In this document: positions 22,101 through 33,612 of the stretch, in pieces | How the letters are laid out: the number at the start of each line of letters is the position of its first letter | How positions within the stretch are numbered: position 1 is the first letter of the stretch | Origin: Argopecten irradians | Taxonomy: Eukaryota; Mollusca; Bivalvia; Pectinida; Pectinidae | Assembly (NCBI RefSeq): GCF_041381155.1 | Contig: NC_091134.1 | Location: 71,569,469 to 71,633,468 of the forward strand | Length of the DNA stretch: 64,000 bases | Reading direction: 5' to 3' | Notes under the pieces: model-generated | Databases searched by the model: none | The model's input: only the letters and a program-made list of their open reading frames with translations | Told to the model about the DNA's origin: nothing | Position numbers and translations under genes: made by a program

Positions 22101-23690
22101 TTATGTCATGGCGCGGCGTCCGTCGTCCTTCGTCCGTCCGTCCGTCCGTCTGTCCGTCAACATTTCCTTTAAATCGCTACTAGTCATAGAGTTCTGCATG
22201 GATTGTAACCAAATTTGGCCACAAACATACTTGGGGGAGGGGAACAGAACTTGTATAAATTTTGGCTCTGACCCCCCGGGGCAGGAGGGGCGGGGCCCAA
22301 TAGGGAAAATAGAGGTAAATCCTTTAAATCACTACTTGTCCTAGAGTTCTGCATGGATTGTAACCAAATTTGGCCACAAACATCCTTGGGGGAAGGGGAA
22401 CAGAACTTGTATAAATTTTGGCTCTGACCCCCCGGGGGCAGGAGGGGCGGGGCCCAATAGGGGAAATAGAGGTAAATCCTATAAATCGCTACTTGTCCTA
22501 GAGTTCTGCATGGATTGTGACCAAATTTGGCCATAAACATCCTTAGGGGAAGGGGACAGAACTTGTATAAATTTTGGCTCTGATCCCTCGGGGGCTGGAG
22601 GGGCGGGGCCCAATAGGGGGAATAGAGGTAAATCCTTTAAATTGCTACTAGTCATAGAGTTCTGCATGGATTGTAACCAAATTTGGCCACAAACATACTT
22701 GGGGGTAGGGAAACAGAATTTGTATAAATTTTGACTCTGGCCCCCCGAGGGCTGGAGGGGTGGGGCCCAATAGGGGAAATAGAGGTAAATTCTTTAAATC
22801 GCTACTAGTCATAGAGTTCTGCATGGAATGTAATCAAATTTGGCCAGAAGTATCCTTGGGAGAATAAGAACTGAGTTTGTATAAATTTTGGCTCTGGTCC
22901 CCGGGGGCAGGAGGGACGGAGACCAATAGGGGAATTATAGGTAAATCCTATAAATCGGTTCTTGTCCTAGAGTTGTGCATGGATTGTAACCAAATTGGGC
23001 CACAAACTTCCTCGGGGGAAGGGGAACAGAACTTGTATAAATTTTGGCTCTGACACCCCGGGGGCAGGAGAGTTGGGGCCCAATAGGGGAAATAGAATGA
23101 AATTCTTTAAATCGCTACTGGTCATAGAGTTCTGCATGGAATGTAACCAAATTTGGCCACAGACATCCTTTGTGGAAGGGGAACAGAACTTGTATAAATT
23201 TTGGCTCTGGCCCCCTGGGGGCAGGACGGGTGGGGCCCAATAGGGAAAATAGAGGTAAATCCCATAAATCGCTACTTGTCCTAGAGTTTTGCTTAGATGG
23301 TGTCCAAATTTGGCCATAAACATCCTTGGGGGAAGGGGAACAGAACTTGTATAAATTTTGGCTCTGACCCCCAGGGGGCAGGAGGGGTGGGACCCAATAG
23401 GGGATTTAGAGGTTAATATTAAAATTCCTTCAGAAAAGAAACAATGAACTTGTATTCAGAACATTACTTTACATTACAAACCAGGTGAGCTATACAGGTC
23501 CTCATGGCCTCTTGTTTATTGACAGTTTAAAAATCTGGCACAGCATCCACGGTAATCACGGCCGCTCACGTTTGTCTATCACGTCCTCCTGCGTTGTCTC
23601 GCGTTGTGTCGTGGTCACCACGTTCTGTCCACGGTGGCCTGAAACGGGGCTGCGTTACCGGCGGGAACATAGGGTAAACCTAGCATTAGG
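19131..23690. mobile_element. CACGG/CCGTG-rich inverted-repeat element complex
   Basis: GCTAGGTTTACACTATGTTC at 19277 is mirrored by a GAACATAGTGTAAACCTAGC end at 20447-20466 and again, slightly changed, by GAACATAGGGTAAACC at 23665-23680. Another end-like piece starts at 19133. Internal sequence is dense in ACGT- and CCGTG-type words. The segment 19900-20340 recurs in direct orientation at 21660-22080 plus 23518-23600, and in inverted orientation at about 20480-20870. I read this as two or three copies of one TIR-bearing family, partly nested. No transposase is seen. Small open frames over it carry no domain. Confidence 0.6.
22081..23517 (+). mobile_element. Helentron-like non-autonomous element 2 (156-bp array)
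   Basis: It starts TTAGCTCACCTGG with a (TCCG)n segment and contains about eight units of ~156 bp marked by AGAGTTCTGCATGGA (about 22187, 22343, 22500, 22656 and on). It ends with CAGGTGAGCTATACAGG, then a GGTCCTCATGGCC hairpin and TCTTGTTT. The start and end words AGCTCACCTGG and CCAGGTGAGC are inverted. It interrupts a copy of the CACGG-rich family. The uninterrupted paralogue at about 20289-20310 marks the empty site. Minus-strand Pro-rich open frames are repeat shadows. Confidence 0.8.
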
Positions 23691-24680
23691 GAATTTGTAC
23701 CAGAAATTCAAGAAACCGTTGAGAGATGAAACACATTGAAATGAGTTAACTCAGAATGTTAAAGCAATGGATATACGGCATGCGAATTGTTAAGGCGATA
23801 TTTATGATGCGTGTACGTAACAATGATTTGAAGAAAATTGATGGGAAGAGTGATCATTCGACTTATTTTGAAATTATGTCATTTAGGTAATGCTTTTTTT
23901 AGTTGACTTCCAACCATAGTAAACTTAAAGTTAATAAATGATAAAAAAAGGTTGTGTTATGTACAGTATTTTTAAAAGTATAGTTAAGTATATATATTGT
24001 TGTCTATGGGTTTCTGTTCCTCTTTATTTCCCAATTATCCATTCAACCAATCTGACCGACAGCACTAGGGAATCTATAACATCTTCTGATTTATTTGATA
24101 ATTAATGTTGTTCATCCTGATATCACAGGTTCTACTTTCCAAAATCAAACACACTACTTTATTAGAACTAAAGACTTGACATGTGATCAGCATCGATTTT
24201 GGTAATGTGACGTCATACTATTGTCGCTATTTCTAATGTCAAGTCTAGCGCTGTAACATGGTCCGACTCAAATTTTACATTGATTCATAATTTTTATTTC
24301 GCTTTTGACGATACATGTGTTAGATTTAGGTGAGACTACGGTGTTGCTTTTTCGGAATTTGATCAAGATGCTCTTTGTATCGGTGAGAAGACGTGGGCAA
24401 AGATACTAGTAGTATAACTGTCAAACGGATTCCTTCTCCAGACTAGCTCCTTACTGACCACAGGTAATGCTGCAGAAGGCAAATAGATGATTGCTGAAAT
24501 GTACACGTCATTAAATGTTTTTTATTGGGAGACTTTGTAATGAACTCAATGCAGTTGCGTTCGGAATGTGTCAATATCATGAGACGAGCAAAAGCCCCTA
24601 AATCTAATATATCCCCACACAAATCACAAACCTCTTGGATATCTGTCGACCACCTAAGATAATGCCGGAATCAACCCCTC
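23691..24680. other. AT-rich intergenic stretch
   Basis: No gene is supported. A weak inverted pair AGACTTGACAT (about 24173) and ATGTCAAGTCT (about 24236) flanks TGACGTCA-containing sequence; I could not assign it to an element. Confidence 0.35.
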
Positions 24681-24890
24681 AACCACATCTTGTTTGATGA
24701 ATCTATTAGCTGGAATTTTGGTTTCGCTCAAGTTTGTCCATGTCTGATATCCTGTGTGGACCCCAGACGTTGACCCCGTATTCAATAATTAACTTTCAAC
24801 CTTACCACATCATTGTAAGATGTTATCCTAAATACCGTATATTTGCAATGTTCCAAGTTTCTACGATGGAAAGCTAGAGCAGACTGTGAC
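24680..24890 (-). mobile_element. LINE relic, reverse-transcriptase fragment
   Basis: On the minus strand, HRRNLEHCKYTV (about 24871-24836) is followed by a YND VVRLK-like stretch and EYGVNVWGPH (24783-24754), then DMDKLERNQ. This fits the LINE thumb pattern RNL..C...V+..AY..LVRP.LEYG..VW.PH....I..LE+VQ. Stops and frame changes show decay. Related sequence (GTTGCGTTCGGA..ATATCATGA) occurs at 24552 and 25333. Confidence 0.6.
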
Positions 24891-25489
24891 GTTTTAGTTT
24901 ATATGAGTGGTCTATCTCGGGTTTGATGAAATATGTAACCCGACGCAGGGGTTGTCAAATACTTTTTTCAGTTAATGGTTGTGACGAGTAGAGTATTTTT
25001 ATGTTTTGTTGAATGACATTCTCCACTTCTTTGTATATGTACTTTCCTGTAGATTCTCCAGGTTTTGTCTGTGAAATATATAATGGTACAATACAGAAGA
25101 CAGTCACTGGCAAAAGCGGATGTTCAATGCTATAATGTCGTTCTAATTAGAAACTTGAGCACGTGTCGGAGGACCTGTTCAGTGTGCTACCTATAACAGA
25201 AGCATGGGCAGATCACAGAGATAAGTTATCAATGCGTTACTAGAATCAGCCACTCAAACAATCGGTACAAACTCCACATTGTTCTTCACGGGCATCGAAT
25301 CGGCATGATTGACATTCCAAGGACTCCACGTAGTTGCGTTCGGATTATTGCGATATCATGAAACGGACAAAACCTGTGTATAAGGGTGATTTCTACTAAC
25401 ATACTGCGGGACAGCAATGAGTCCCATAGTGCCCAATTTGTTCATGGAACATTTTAACATCATCAGATGGTGGGCAGTTGAAATTGCCT

Positions 25490-25790
25490 TTCGTTCGCGA
25501 TCCGTCGTCCGTCCGTCCGTCCGTCCGTCCGTTAACAATTATTGTTACCGCTATTTCTCAGATGTACAGAAGGGATTTGTCTCAAATTTCATATGTAGGT
25601 TTCACTAGGGCTCTAGTTGTGGATACTACATTTTGAGACCGATCGATCAACAAGATGACCGACCGGCAGCCATATTGGATTTTGGTAGATGAAGTATGAA
25701 AAGAAGAGAAAAGATCCCTAATTAACTGGTTGGCGCCAAGATCCATCTAGGATATCTTGTTTATCGTATGCATTGACCTCATTTATCAAG
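25490..25790. repeat. dispersed repeat with TCCG microsatellite
   Basis: (TCCG)n at about 25508-25531 is followed by TTGTCTCAAATTTCATATG, an AGACCGATCGATCAAC segment and a final GGCGCCAAGATCC..GATATCTTGT. It is the same family as 4700-5450. Asp/Gly/Arg/Thr-rich minus-strand open frames are read-outs of the microsatellite. Confidence 0.6.
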
Positions 25791-26289
25791 TGACCCCGAT
25801 ACTTTGATATTTACATATCTATGACACCTTTAGCATTTTAAACTATGTCGAGTGTAGCGGGAAACATATATATTTAAGCAATATTCTCAATATATTATGG
25901 GGTAATGAAGTCATAGACAAAAAAAAAACGAAAAAAAAAATCCGCAGGAACATTCTTCATAGACGCTTCATCATAACCCCAAAAGATATTGAGAATAATG
26001 CTTATAGTTTAATTCAGATAACTCAATCAGGTACTTATTAGGCATAAATTTCTTACTTTTACAATAAAACAAACTGAGTTATGGCGCAGTGATGTATTAT
26101 CCAATAATTCATTTTAGCCAATGACTTAAAATTCCCCGCTTAAACCTTTATGTATAGATATACCTGACGTACAATTCTTTCGGTCTATGGAAAAATAACC
26201 TCAAAGATCTAACAAATAGAAATGAGTGTAACATATGGAATTAAATTAAGTATATATGTTTCTGAATGTAAAAGGTAGTATCACAAAAA

Positions 26290-26680
26290 ATTGTGTAACT
26301 GCCACGTGCATCCAACCATCATATTCATTACAGAGAGCATACAGGATGATAAGATTCCAGTTCTTGACACCCTCATTACCAGGCAGGACGATGCCAACAT
26401 CACGTCTACCGAAACCCTACTCACACTGACCAGTACCTGCAATATGACAGCTACCTGCAATATGACAGCTACTAGCCCCTTAAGCAATATAGAGTTATTA
26501 GAACCCCTTATTCATCGAGCGAACACTATTTGTTCCTCTGTTGATAGCCTTGTGCTTGAGTAAGATTGGTTACATGAAGCAGATACTGAACATATCTGGT
26601 TACAGCAAATAGACTTGGAACAGACATAGTAGCAACAAGGATACCCCATCCATGTAGCAACAGGTAGCACCAGACCAAAG
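26290..26680 (+). mobile_element. Penelope-like retroelement relic (reverse-transcriptase 3' part)
   Basis: The translation contains HPTIIFITE, VLDTLITRQDD and LIHRANTICSS, with VYR.PTHTD.YLQYDS in a neighbouring frame. Together these match the Penelope-like RT pattern HPSI.FT.E....LPFLD..V.R......T.VYRKPTHTDRYL..DS...KR...R.L..RA..IC. The copy is short, truncated and broken. An 18-bp segment around TGCAATATGACAGCTACC is tandemly doubled at about 26441-26474. It lies immediately left of the 39-bp satellite. Confidence 0.7.
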
Positions 26681-26689
26681 CTTACATCA

Positions 26690-29600
26690 CCTGAGACAGA
26701 AGCCGCATCTGATGTGGAGCTTGCCTGGATTGATACAGAGCCGCATCTGATGTGGAGTTTGCCCCGAATGAGACAGAAACCGCATCTGATCTGGAGCTTG
26801 CCGGGAATGAGTCAAAAGCCGCATCTGATGTGGAGCTTGCCTGGATTGATACAGTTGCCGCATCTGATGTGGAGCTTGCCCCGAATGAGACAGAAGCCGC
26901 ACCTGATGTGGAGCTTGCCCCGAATGAGACAGACGCCACATCTGATATGGAGCTTGCCCCGAATAAGACAGAAGCCGCATAGAATGCGGAGCTTGCCTGG
27001 ATTGATACAGAAGCCGCATCTGATGTAGCGTTTGCCTGGAATGAGACAGAAGCCGCACCTGATGTGGAGCTTGCCCCGAATGAGACAGAAGCCGCATCTG
27101 ATGTGGAGCTTGCCTGGAATGAGACAGAAGCCGCATCTGATGTGGAGCTTGCCTGGAATGAGACAGAAGCCACATCTGATGTGGAGCTTGCCCTGAATGA
27201 GACAGAAGCCGCATCTGATGTGGAACTTGTCTGGAATGAGACAGAAGCCACATCTGATGTGGAGCTTGCCCCGAATGAGACAGAAGCCACATCTGATGTG
27301 GAGCTTGCCCCGAATGAGACAGAAGCCGAATCTGATGTGGAGCTTGCCCGGAATGAGACAGAAGCCGCATCTGATGTAGCGTTTGCCTGGAATGAGACAG
27401 TAGCCGCATCTGATGTGGCGTTTGCCAGGAATAAGACAGAAGCCGCATCTGATGTGGAACTTGCCCCGAATGAGACTGAAGCCGCAGCTGATGTTGAGCT
27501 TGCCCCGAATGAGACAGAAGCCGCATCTGATGTGGAGCTTGCCTGGATTGATACAGAAGCCGCATCTGATGTGGAGCTTGCACGAAATGAGACAGAAGTC
27601 GCATCTGATGTGGAGCTTGCCCAAAATGAGAGAGAAGCCGCATCTGATGTGGCGTTTGCCTGGAATAAGACAAAAGCCGCACCTGATGTGGAGCTTGCCC
27701 CGAATGAGACAGAAACCGCATCTGATGTGGAGCTTGCCTGGAATGAGACAGAAGCCGCATCTGATGTGGAACTTGCCCCGAATTAGACTGAAGCCGCAGC
27801 TGATGTTGAGCTTGCCCGAATTAATACAGAAGCCGCATCTGATATGGAGCTTGCACGGAATGAGACAGAAGTCGCATCTGATGTGAAGCTTGCCCGGAAT
27901 GATACAGAAGCCGCATCTGATGTGGAGCTTGCCCAAAATGAGACAGAAGCCGCATCTGATGTGGAGCTTTCCTGGATTGATACAGAAGCCGCATCTGATG
28001 TGGCGTTTGCCCGGAATAAGATAGAAGCTGCATCTGATGTGGAGCTTGCATGGATTAATACAGAAGCTGCATCTGATGTGGCGTTTGCTCGAATTGATAC
28101 AGAAGCCGCATCTGATGTGGACCTTGCACGGAATGAGACAGAAGCCGCATCTGATGTGGAGCTTGCCTGGATTGATACAGAAGCCGCATCTGTTGTGGAC
28201 CTTGCCCCCAATGAGACAGAAGCCGCATCTGATGTGGAGCTTTCCTGGAATGACAGAAGCCACAGAAGCCGCATCTGATGTGGAGCTTTCCTGGATTGAC
28301 ACAGAAGCCGCATCTGATGTGGCGTTTGCCCGGAATGAGACAGAAGCTGCATCTGATGTGGAGCTTGCCTGGATTGATACAGAAGCCGCATCTGATGTGG
28401 CGCTTGCACGGAATGAGACAGAAGCCGCATCTGATGTGGAGCTTGCCTGGATTGATTCAGAAGCCGCATCTGATGTGGACCTTGCCCCCAATGAGACAGA
28501 AGCCGCATCTGATGTGGAGCTTTCCTGGATTGATACAGAAGCCGCATCTGATGTGGCGTTTGCCCGGAATGAGACAGAAGCTGCATCTGATGTGGAGCTT
28601 GCCTGGATTGATACAGAAGCCGCATCTGATGTGGAGCTTGCCCCGAATGAGACTGAAGCTGCACCTGATGTGGAGTTTGCCCCGAATGAGTCAGAAGCCG
28701 CATTTGACGTTGAGCTTGCCCCCAATGAGACAGAAGCCGCATCTGATGTGGAACTTGCCTGGATTGATACAAATATCCGCATCTGATGTGGAACTTGTAC
28801 GGAATGAGTCAGAAGCCGCATTTGACGTTGAGCTTGCCCCCAATGAGACAGAAGCCGCATCTGATGTGGAACTTGCCTGGATTGATACAAATAGCCGCAT
28901 CTGATGTGGAGCTTGCCCCGAATGAGACTGAAGCCGCATCTCGTGTGGAGCTTGCCACGAATGAGACAGAAGCCACATCTGATGTGGAGCTTGCCCCGAA
29001 TGAGGCAGAAGCCGCATCTGATGTGAAGCTTGCCCCGAATGAGACAGAAGCCACATCTGTGGTGGAGATTGCCCGGATTGAGTCAGAAGCCGCATCTGAT
29101 ATGGAGCTTGCCTGGATTGATACAGAAGCCGCACCTGATGTGGAGCTTGCCCCGAATGAGACAGAAGCCGCATTCGATGTGGAGCTAGCCCCGAATGAGA
29201 CAGAAGCCGCATCTGATGTGGAGCTTGCCCCCAATGAGACAGAAGACGCATCTGATGTGGAGCTTGCCTGGATTGATACAGAAGCCGCATCTGATGTGGC
29301 GTTTGCCCGGAATGAGACAGAAGCTGCATCTGATGTGGAGCTTGCCTGGATTGATACAGAAGCCGCATCTGATGTGGAGCTTGCCTCGAATGAGACTGAA
29401 GCTGCACCTGATGTGGAGCTTGCCCCGAATGAGTCAGAAGCCGCATCTGATGTGGAGCTTGCACGGAATGAGTCAGAAGCCGCATCTGATGTTGAACTTG
29501 CCTGGAATGAGTCAGAAGCCGCATCTGATGTTGAGCTTGCCCCCAATGAGACAGAAGCCGCATCTGATGTGGAACTTGCCTGGATTGATACAAATAGCCG

Positions 29601-32600
29601 CATCTGATGTGGAGCTTGCCCCGAATGAGACTGAAGCCGCATCTCGTGTGGAGCTTGCCACGAATGAGACAGAAGCCGCATCTGATGTGGAGCTTGCCCC
29701 GAATGAGGCAGAAGCCATATCTGATGTGGAGCTTGCCCCGAATGAGACAGAAGCCGCATCTGTGGTGGAGATTGCCCGGATTGAGTCAGAAGCCGCATCT
29801 GATTTGGAGCTTGCCTGGATTGATACAGAAGCCGCGCCTGATGTGGAGCTTGCCCCGAATGAGACAGTAGCCGCATCCGATGTGGAGCTAGCCCCGAATG
29901 AGACAGAAACCGCATCTAATGTGGAGCTTGCCCGAATTAATACAAAAGCCGCATCTGATGTGGAGCTTGCCTTGAATGACACAGAAGCCACATCTGTTGT
30001 GGAGCTTGCCTGGAATGAGACAGAAGCCGCATCTGATATGGAGCTTGCCTGGATTGATACAGAAGCCGCATCTGATGTGGCGTTTGCCCGGAATGAGACA
30101 GAAGCCGCATCTGATGTGGAGCTTGCCTGGATTGATACAGAAGCCGTATCTGATGTGGACCTTGCCCCCAATGAGACAGAAGCCGCATCTGATGTGGAGC
30201 TTTCCTGGATTGATACAGAAGCCGCATCTGATGTGGCGTTTGCCCGGAATGAGACAGAAGCTGCATCTGATGTGGAGCTTGCCTGGATTGATACAGAAGC
30301 CGCATCTGATGTGGAGCTTGCCCCGAATGAGACTGAAGCTGCACCTGATGTGGAGTTTGCCCCGAATGAGACAGAAGCCACATCTGATGTGGAGCTTGTA
30401 CGGAATGAGTCAGAAGCCGCATCTGATGTTGAGCTTGCCCCCAATGAGACAGAAGCCGCATCTGATGTGGAACTTGCCTGGATTGATACAAATAGCCGCA
30501 TCTGATGTGGAGCTTGCCCCGAATGAGACTGAAGCCGCATCTCGGGTGGAGCTTGCCACGAATGAGACAGAAGCCACATCTGATGTGGAGCTTGCCCCGA
30601 ATGAGGCAGAAGCCGCATCTGATGTGGAGCTTGCCCCGAATGAGACAGAAGCCGCATCTATGGTGGAGATTGCCCGGATTGAGTCAGAAGCCGCATCTGA
30701 TGTGGAGCTTGCCTGGATTGATACAGAAGCCGCACCTGATGTGGAGCTTGCCCAGAATGAGACAGAAGCCGCATCTGATGTGGCGTTTGCCCGGAATGAG
30801 ACAGAAGCTGCATCTGATGTGGAGCTTGCCTGGATTGATACAGAAGCCGCATCTGATGTGGAGCTTGCCTCGAATGAGACTGAAGCTGCACCTGATGTGG
30901 AGCTTGCCCCGAATGAGTCAGAAGCCGCATCTGATGTGGAACTTGCCTGGAATGAGTCAGAAGCCGCATCTGATGTTGAGCTTGCCCCAAATGAGACAGA
31001 AGCCGCATCTGATGTGGAACTTGCCTGGATTGATACAAATAGCCGCATCTGATGTGGAGCTTGTCCCGAATGAGACTGAAGCCGCATCTCGTGTGGAGCT
31101 TGCCACGAATGAGACAGAAGCCGCATTTGATGTGGAGCTTGCCCCGAATGAGGCAGAAGCCATATCTGATGTGGAGCTTGCCCCGAATGAGACAGAAGCC
31201 GCATCTGTGGTGGAGATTGCCCGGATTGAGTCAGAAGCCGCATCTGATTTGGAGCTTGCCTGGATTGATACAGAAGCCGCACCTGATGTGGAGCTTGCCC
31301 AGAATGAGACAGAAGCCGCATCTGATGTGGCGTTTGCCCGGAATGAGACAGAAGCTGCATCTGATGTGGAGCTTGCCTGGATTGATACAGAAGCCGCATC
31401 TGATGTGGAGCTTGCCTCGAATGAGTCAGAAGCCGCATCTGATGTGGAACTTGCCTGGAATGAGTCAGAAGCCGCATCTGATGTTGAGCTTGCCCCCAAT
31501 GAGACAGAAGCCGCATCTGATGTGGAACTTGCCTGGATTGATACAAATAGCCGCATCTGATGTGGAACTTGCCCCGAATGAGACTGAAGCCGCATCTCGT
31601 GTGGAGCTTGCCACGAATGAGACAGAAGCCGCATCTGATGTGGAGCTTGCCCCGAATGAGGCCGAAGCCATATCTGATGTGGAGCTTGCCCCGAATGAGA
31701 CAGAAGCCGCATCTGTGGTGGAGATTGCCCGGATTGAGTCAGAAGCCGCATCTGATTTGGAGCTTGCCTGGATTGATACAGAAGCCGCACCTGATGTGGA
31801 GCTTGCCCCGAATGAGTCAGAAGCCGCATCTGATGTGGAACTTGCCTGGAATGAGTCAGAAGCCGCATCTGATGTTGAGCTTGCCCCCAATGAGACAGAA
31901 GCCGCATCTGATGTGGAACTTGCCTGGATTGATACAAATAGCCGCATCTGATGTGGAGCTTGCCCCGAATGAGACTGAAGCCGCATCTCGTGTGGAGCTT
32001 GCCACGAATGAGACAGAAGCCGCATCTGATGTGGAGCTTGCCCCGAATGAGGCAGAAGCCATATATGATGTGGAGCTTGCCCCGAATGAGACAGAAGCCG
32101 CATCTGTGGTGGAGATTGCCCGGATTGAGTCAGAAGCCGCATCTGATTTGGAGCTTGCCTGGATTGATACAGAAGCCGCGCCTGATGTGGAGCTTGCCCC
32201 GAATGAGACAGAAGCCGCATCCGATGTGGAGCTAGCCCCGAATGAGACAGAAGCCGCATCTAATGTGGAGCTTGCCCGAATTAATACAGAAGCCGCATCT
32301 GATGTGGAGCTTGCCTTGAATGACACAGAAGCCACATCTGTTGTGGAGCTTGCCTGGAATGAGACAGAAGCCTCATCTGATATGGAGCTTGCCTGGATTG
32401 AGACAGAAGCCACATCTGGTGTGGAGCTTGCCCGGAATGAGACAGAAGGCGCATCTGATGTGGAGCTTGCCTGGATTGAGACAGAAGCCGCATCTGTTGT
32501 GGAGCTTGCTCGTTATAAGTCAGATGCCGCATCTGATGTGGAACTTGCCCGGATTGAGACAGAAGCCGCATCTGATGTGGCGTTTGCCCGGATTGAGACA

Positions 32601-33612
32601 GAAGCTGCATCTGATGTGGAGCTTGCCTGGATTGATACAGAAGCCGCATCTGATGTGGAGCTTGCCTCGAATGAGACTGAAGCCGCACCTGATGTGGAGC
32701 TTGCCCCGAATGAGTCAGAAGCCGCATCTGATGTTGAGCTTGCCCCCAATGAGACAGAAGCCGCATCTGATGTGGAGCTTGCCTGGATTGATACAAATAG
32801 CCGCATCTGATGTGGAGCTTGCCTCGAATGAGACTGAAGCCGCATCTGATGTGGAACTTGCCTGGAATGAGTCAGAAACCGCATCTGATGTTGAGCTTGC
32901 CCCCAATGAGACAGAAGCCGCATCTGATGTGGAGCTTGCCTGGATTGATACAAATAGCCGCATCTGATGTGGAGCTTGCCCCGAATGAGACTGAAGCCGC
33001 ATCTCGTGTGGAGCTTGCCACGAATGAGACAGAAGCCGCATCTGATGTGGAGCTTGCCCCGAATGAGGCAGAAGCCATATCTGATGTGGAGCTTGCCCCG
33101 AATGAGACAGAAGCCGCATCTGTGGTGGAGATTGCCCGGATTGAGTCAGAAGCCGCATCTGATTTGGAGCTTGCCTGGATTGATACAGAAGCCGCGCCTG
33201 ATGTGGAGCTTGCCCCGAATGAGACAGAAGCCGCATCCGATGTGGAGCTAGCCCCGAATGAGACAGAAGCCGCATCTAATGTGGAGCTTGCCCGAATTAA
33301 TACAGAAGCCGCATCTGATGTGGAGCTTGCCTTGAATGACACAGAAGCCACATCTGTTGTGGAGCTTGCCTGGAATGAGACAGAAGCCTCATCTGATATG
33401 GAGCTTGCCTGGATTGAGACAGAAGCCACATCTGGTGTGGAGCTTGCCCGGAATGAGACAGAAGGCGCATCTGATGTGGAGCTTGCCTGGATTGAGACAG
33501 AAGCCGCATCTGTTGTGGAGCTTGCTCGTTATAAGTCAGATGCCGCATCTGATGTGGAACTTGCCCGGATTGAGACAGAAGCCGCATCTGATGTGGCGTT
33601 TGCCTGGATTCT
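26690..33612. repeat. 39-bp minisatellite, ~177 units (6.9 kb)
   Basis: The unit reads GCATCTGATGTGGAGCTTGC then CCCGAATGAGACAGAAGCC. Because 39 is a multiple of three and the unit lacks stops in most frames, long open frames exist on both strands (for example a 13-residue ASDVELAPNETEA period on plus and ASVSFGASSTSDA on minus). Variants (CCTGGATTGATACAG, GGCGTTTGCC, TCCTGGAATG, ATTGAGTCAG) recur in blocks, giving a higher-order structure. Units with ATACAAATAGCC (one base longer) at about 28885, 29587, 30487, 31033, 31543, 31933, 32793 and 32951 shift the frame and end the plus-strand open frames. No single frame spans the array, which argues against a gene. Confidence 0.9.

Noticed and set aside
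22184-23323. Pro-rich minus-strand open frames (about 60-118 codons)
   Set aside because: They repeat with the 156-bp units of Helentron-like element 2 and show no independent coding signal.
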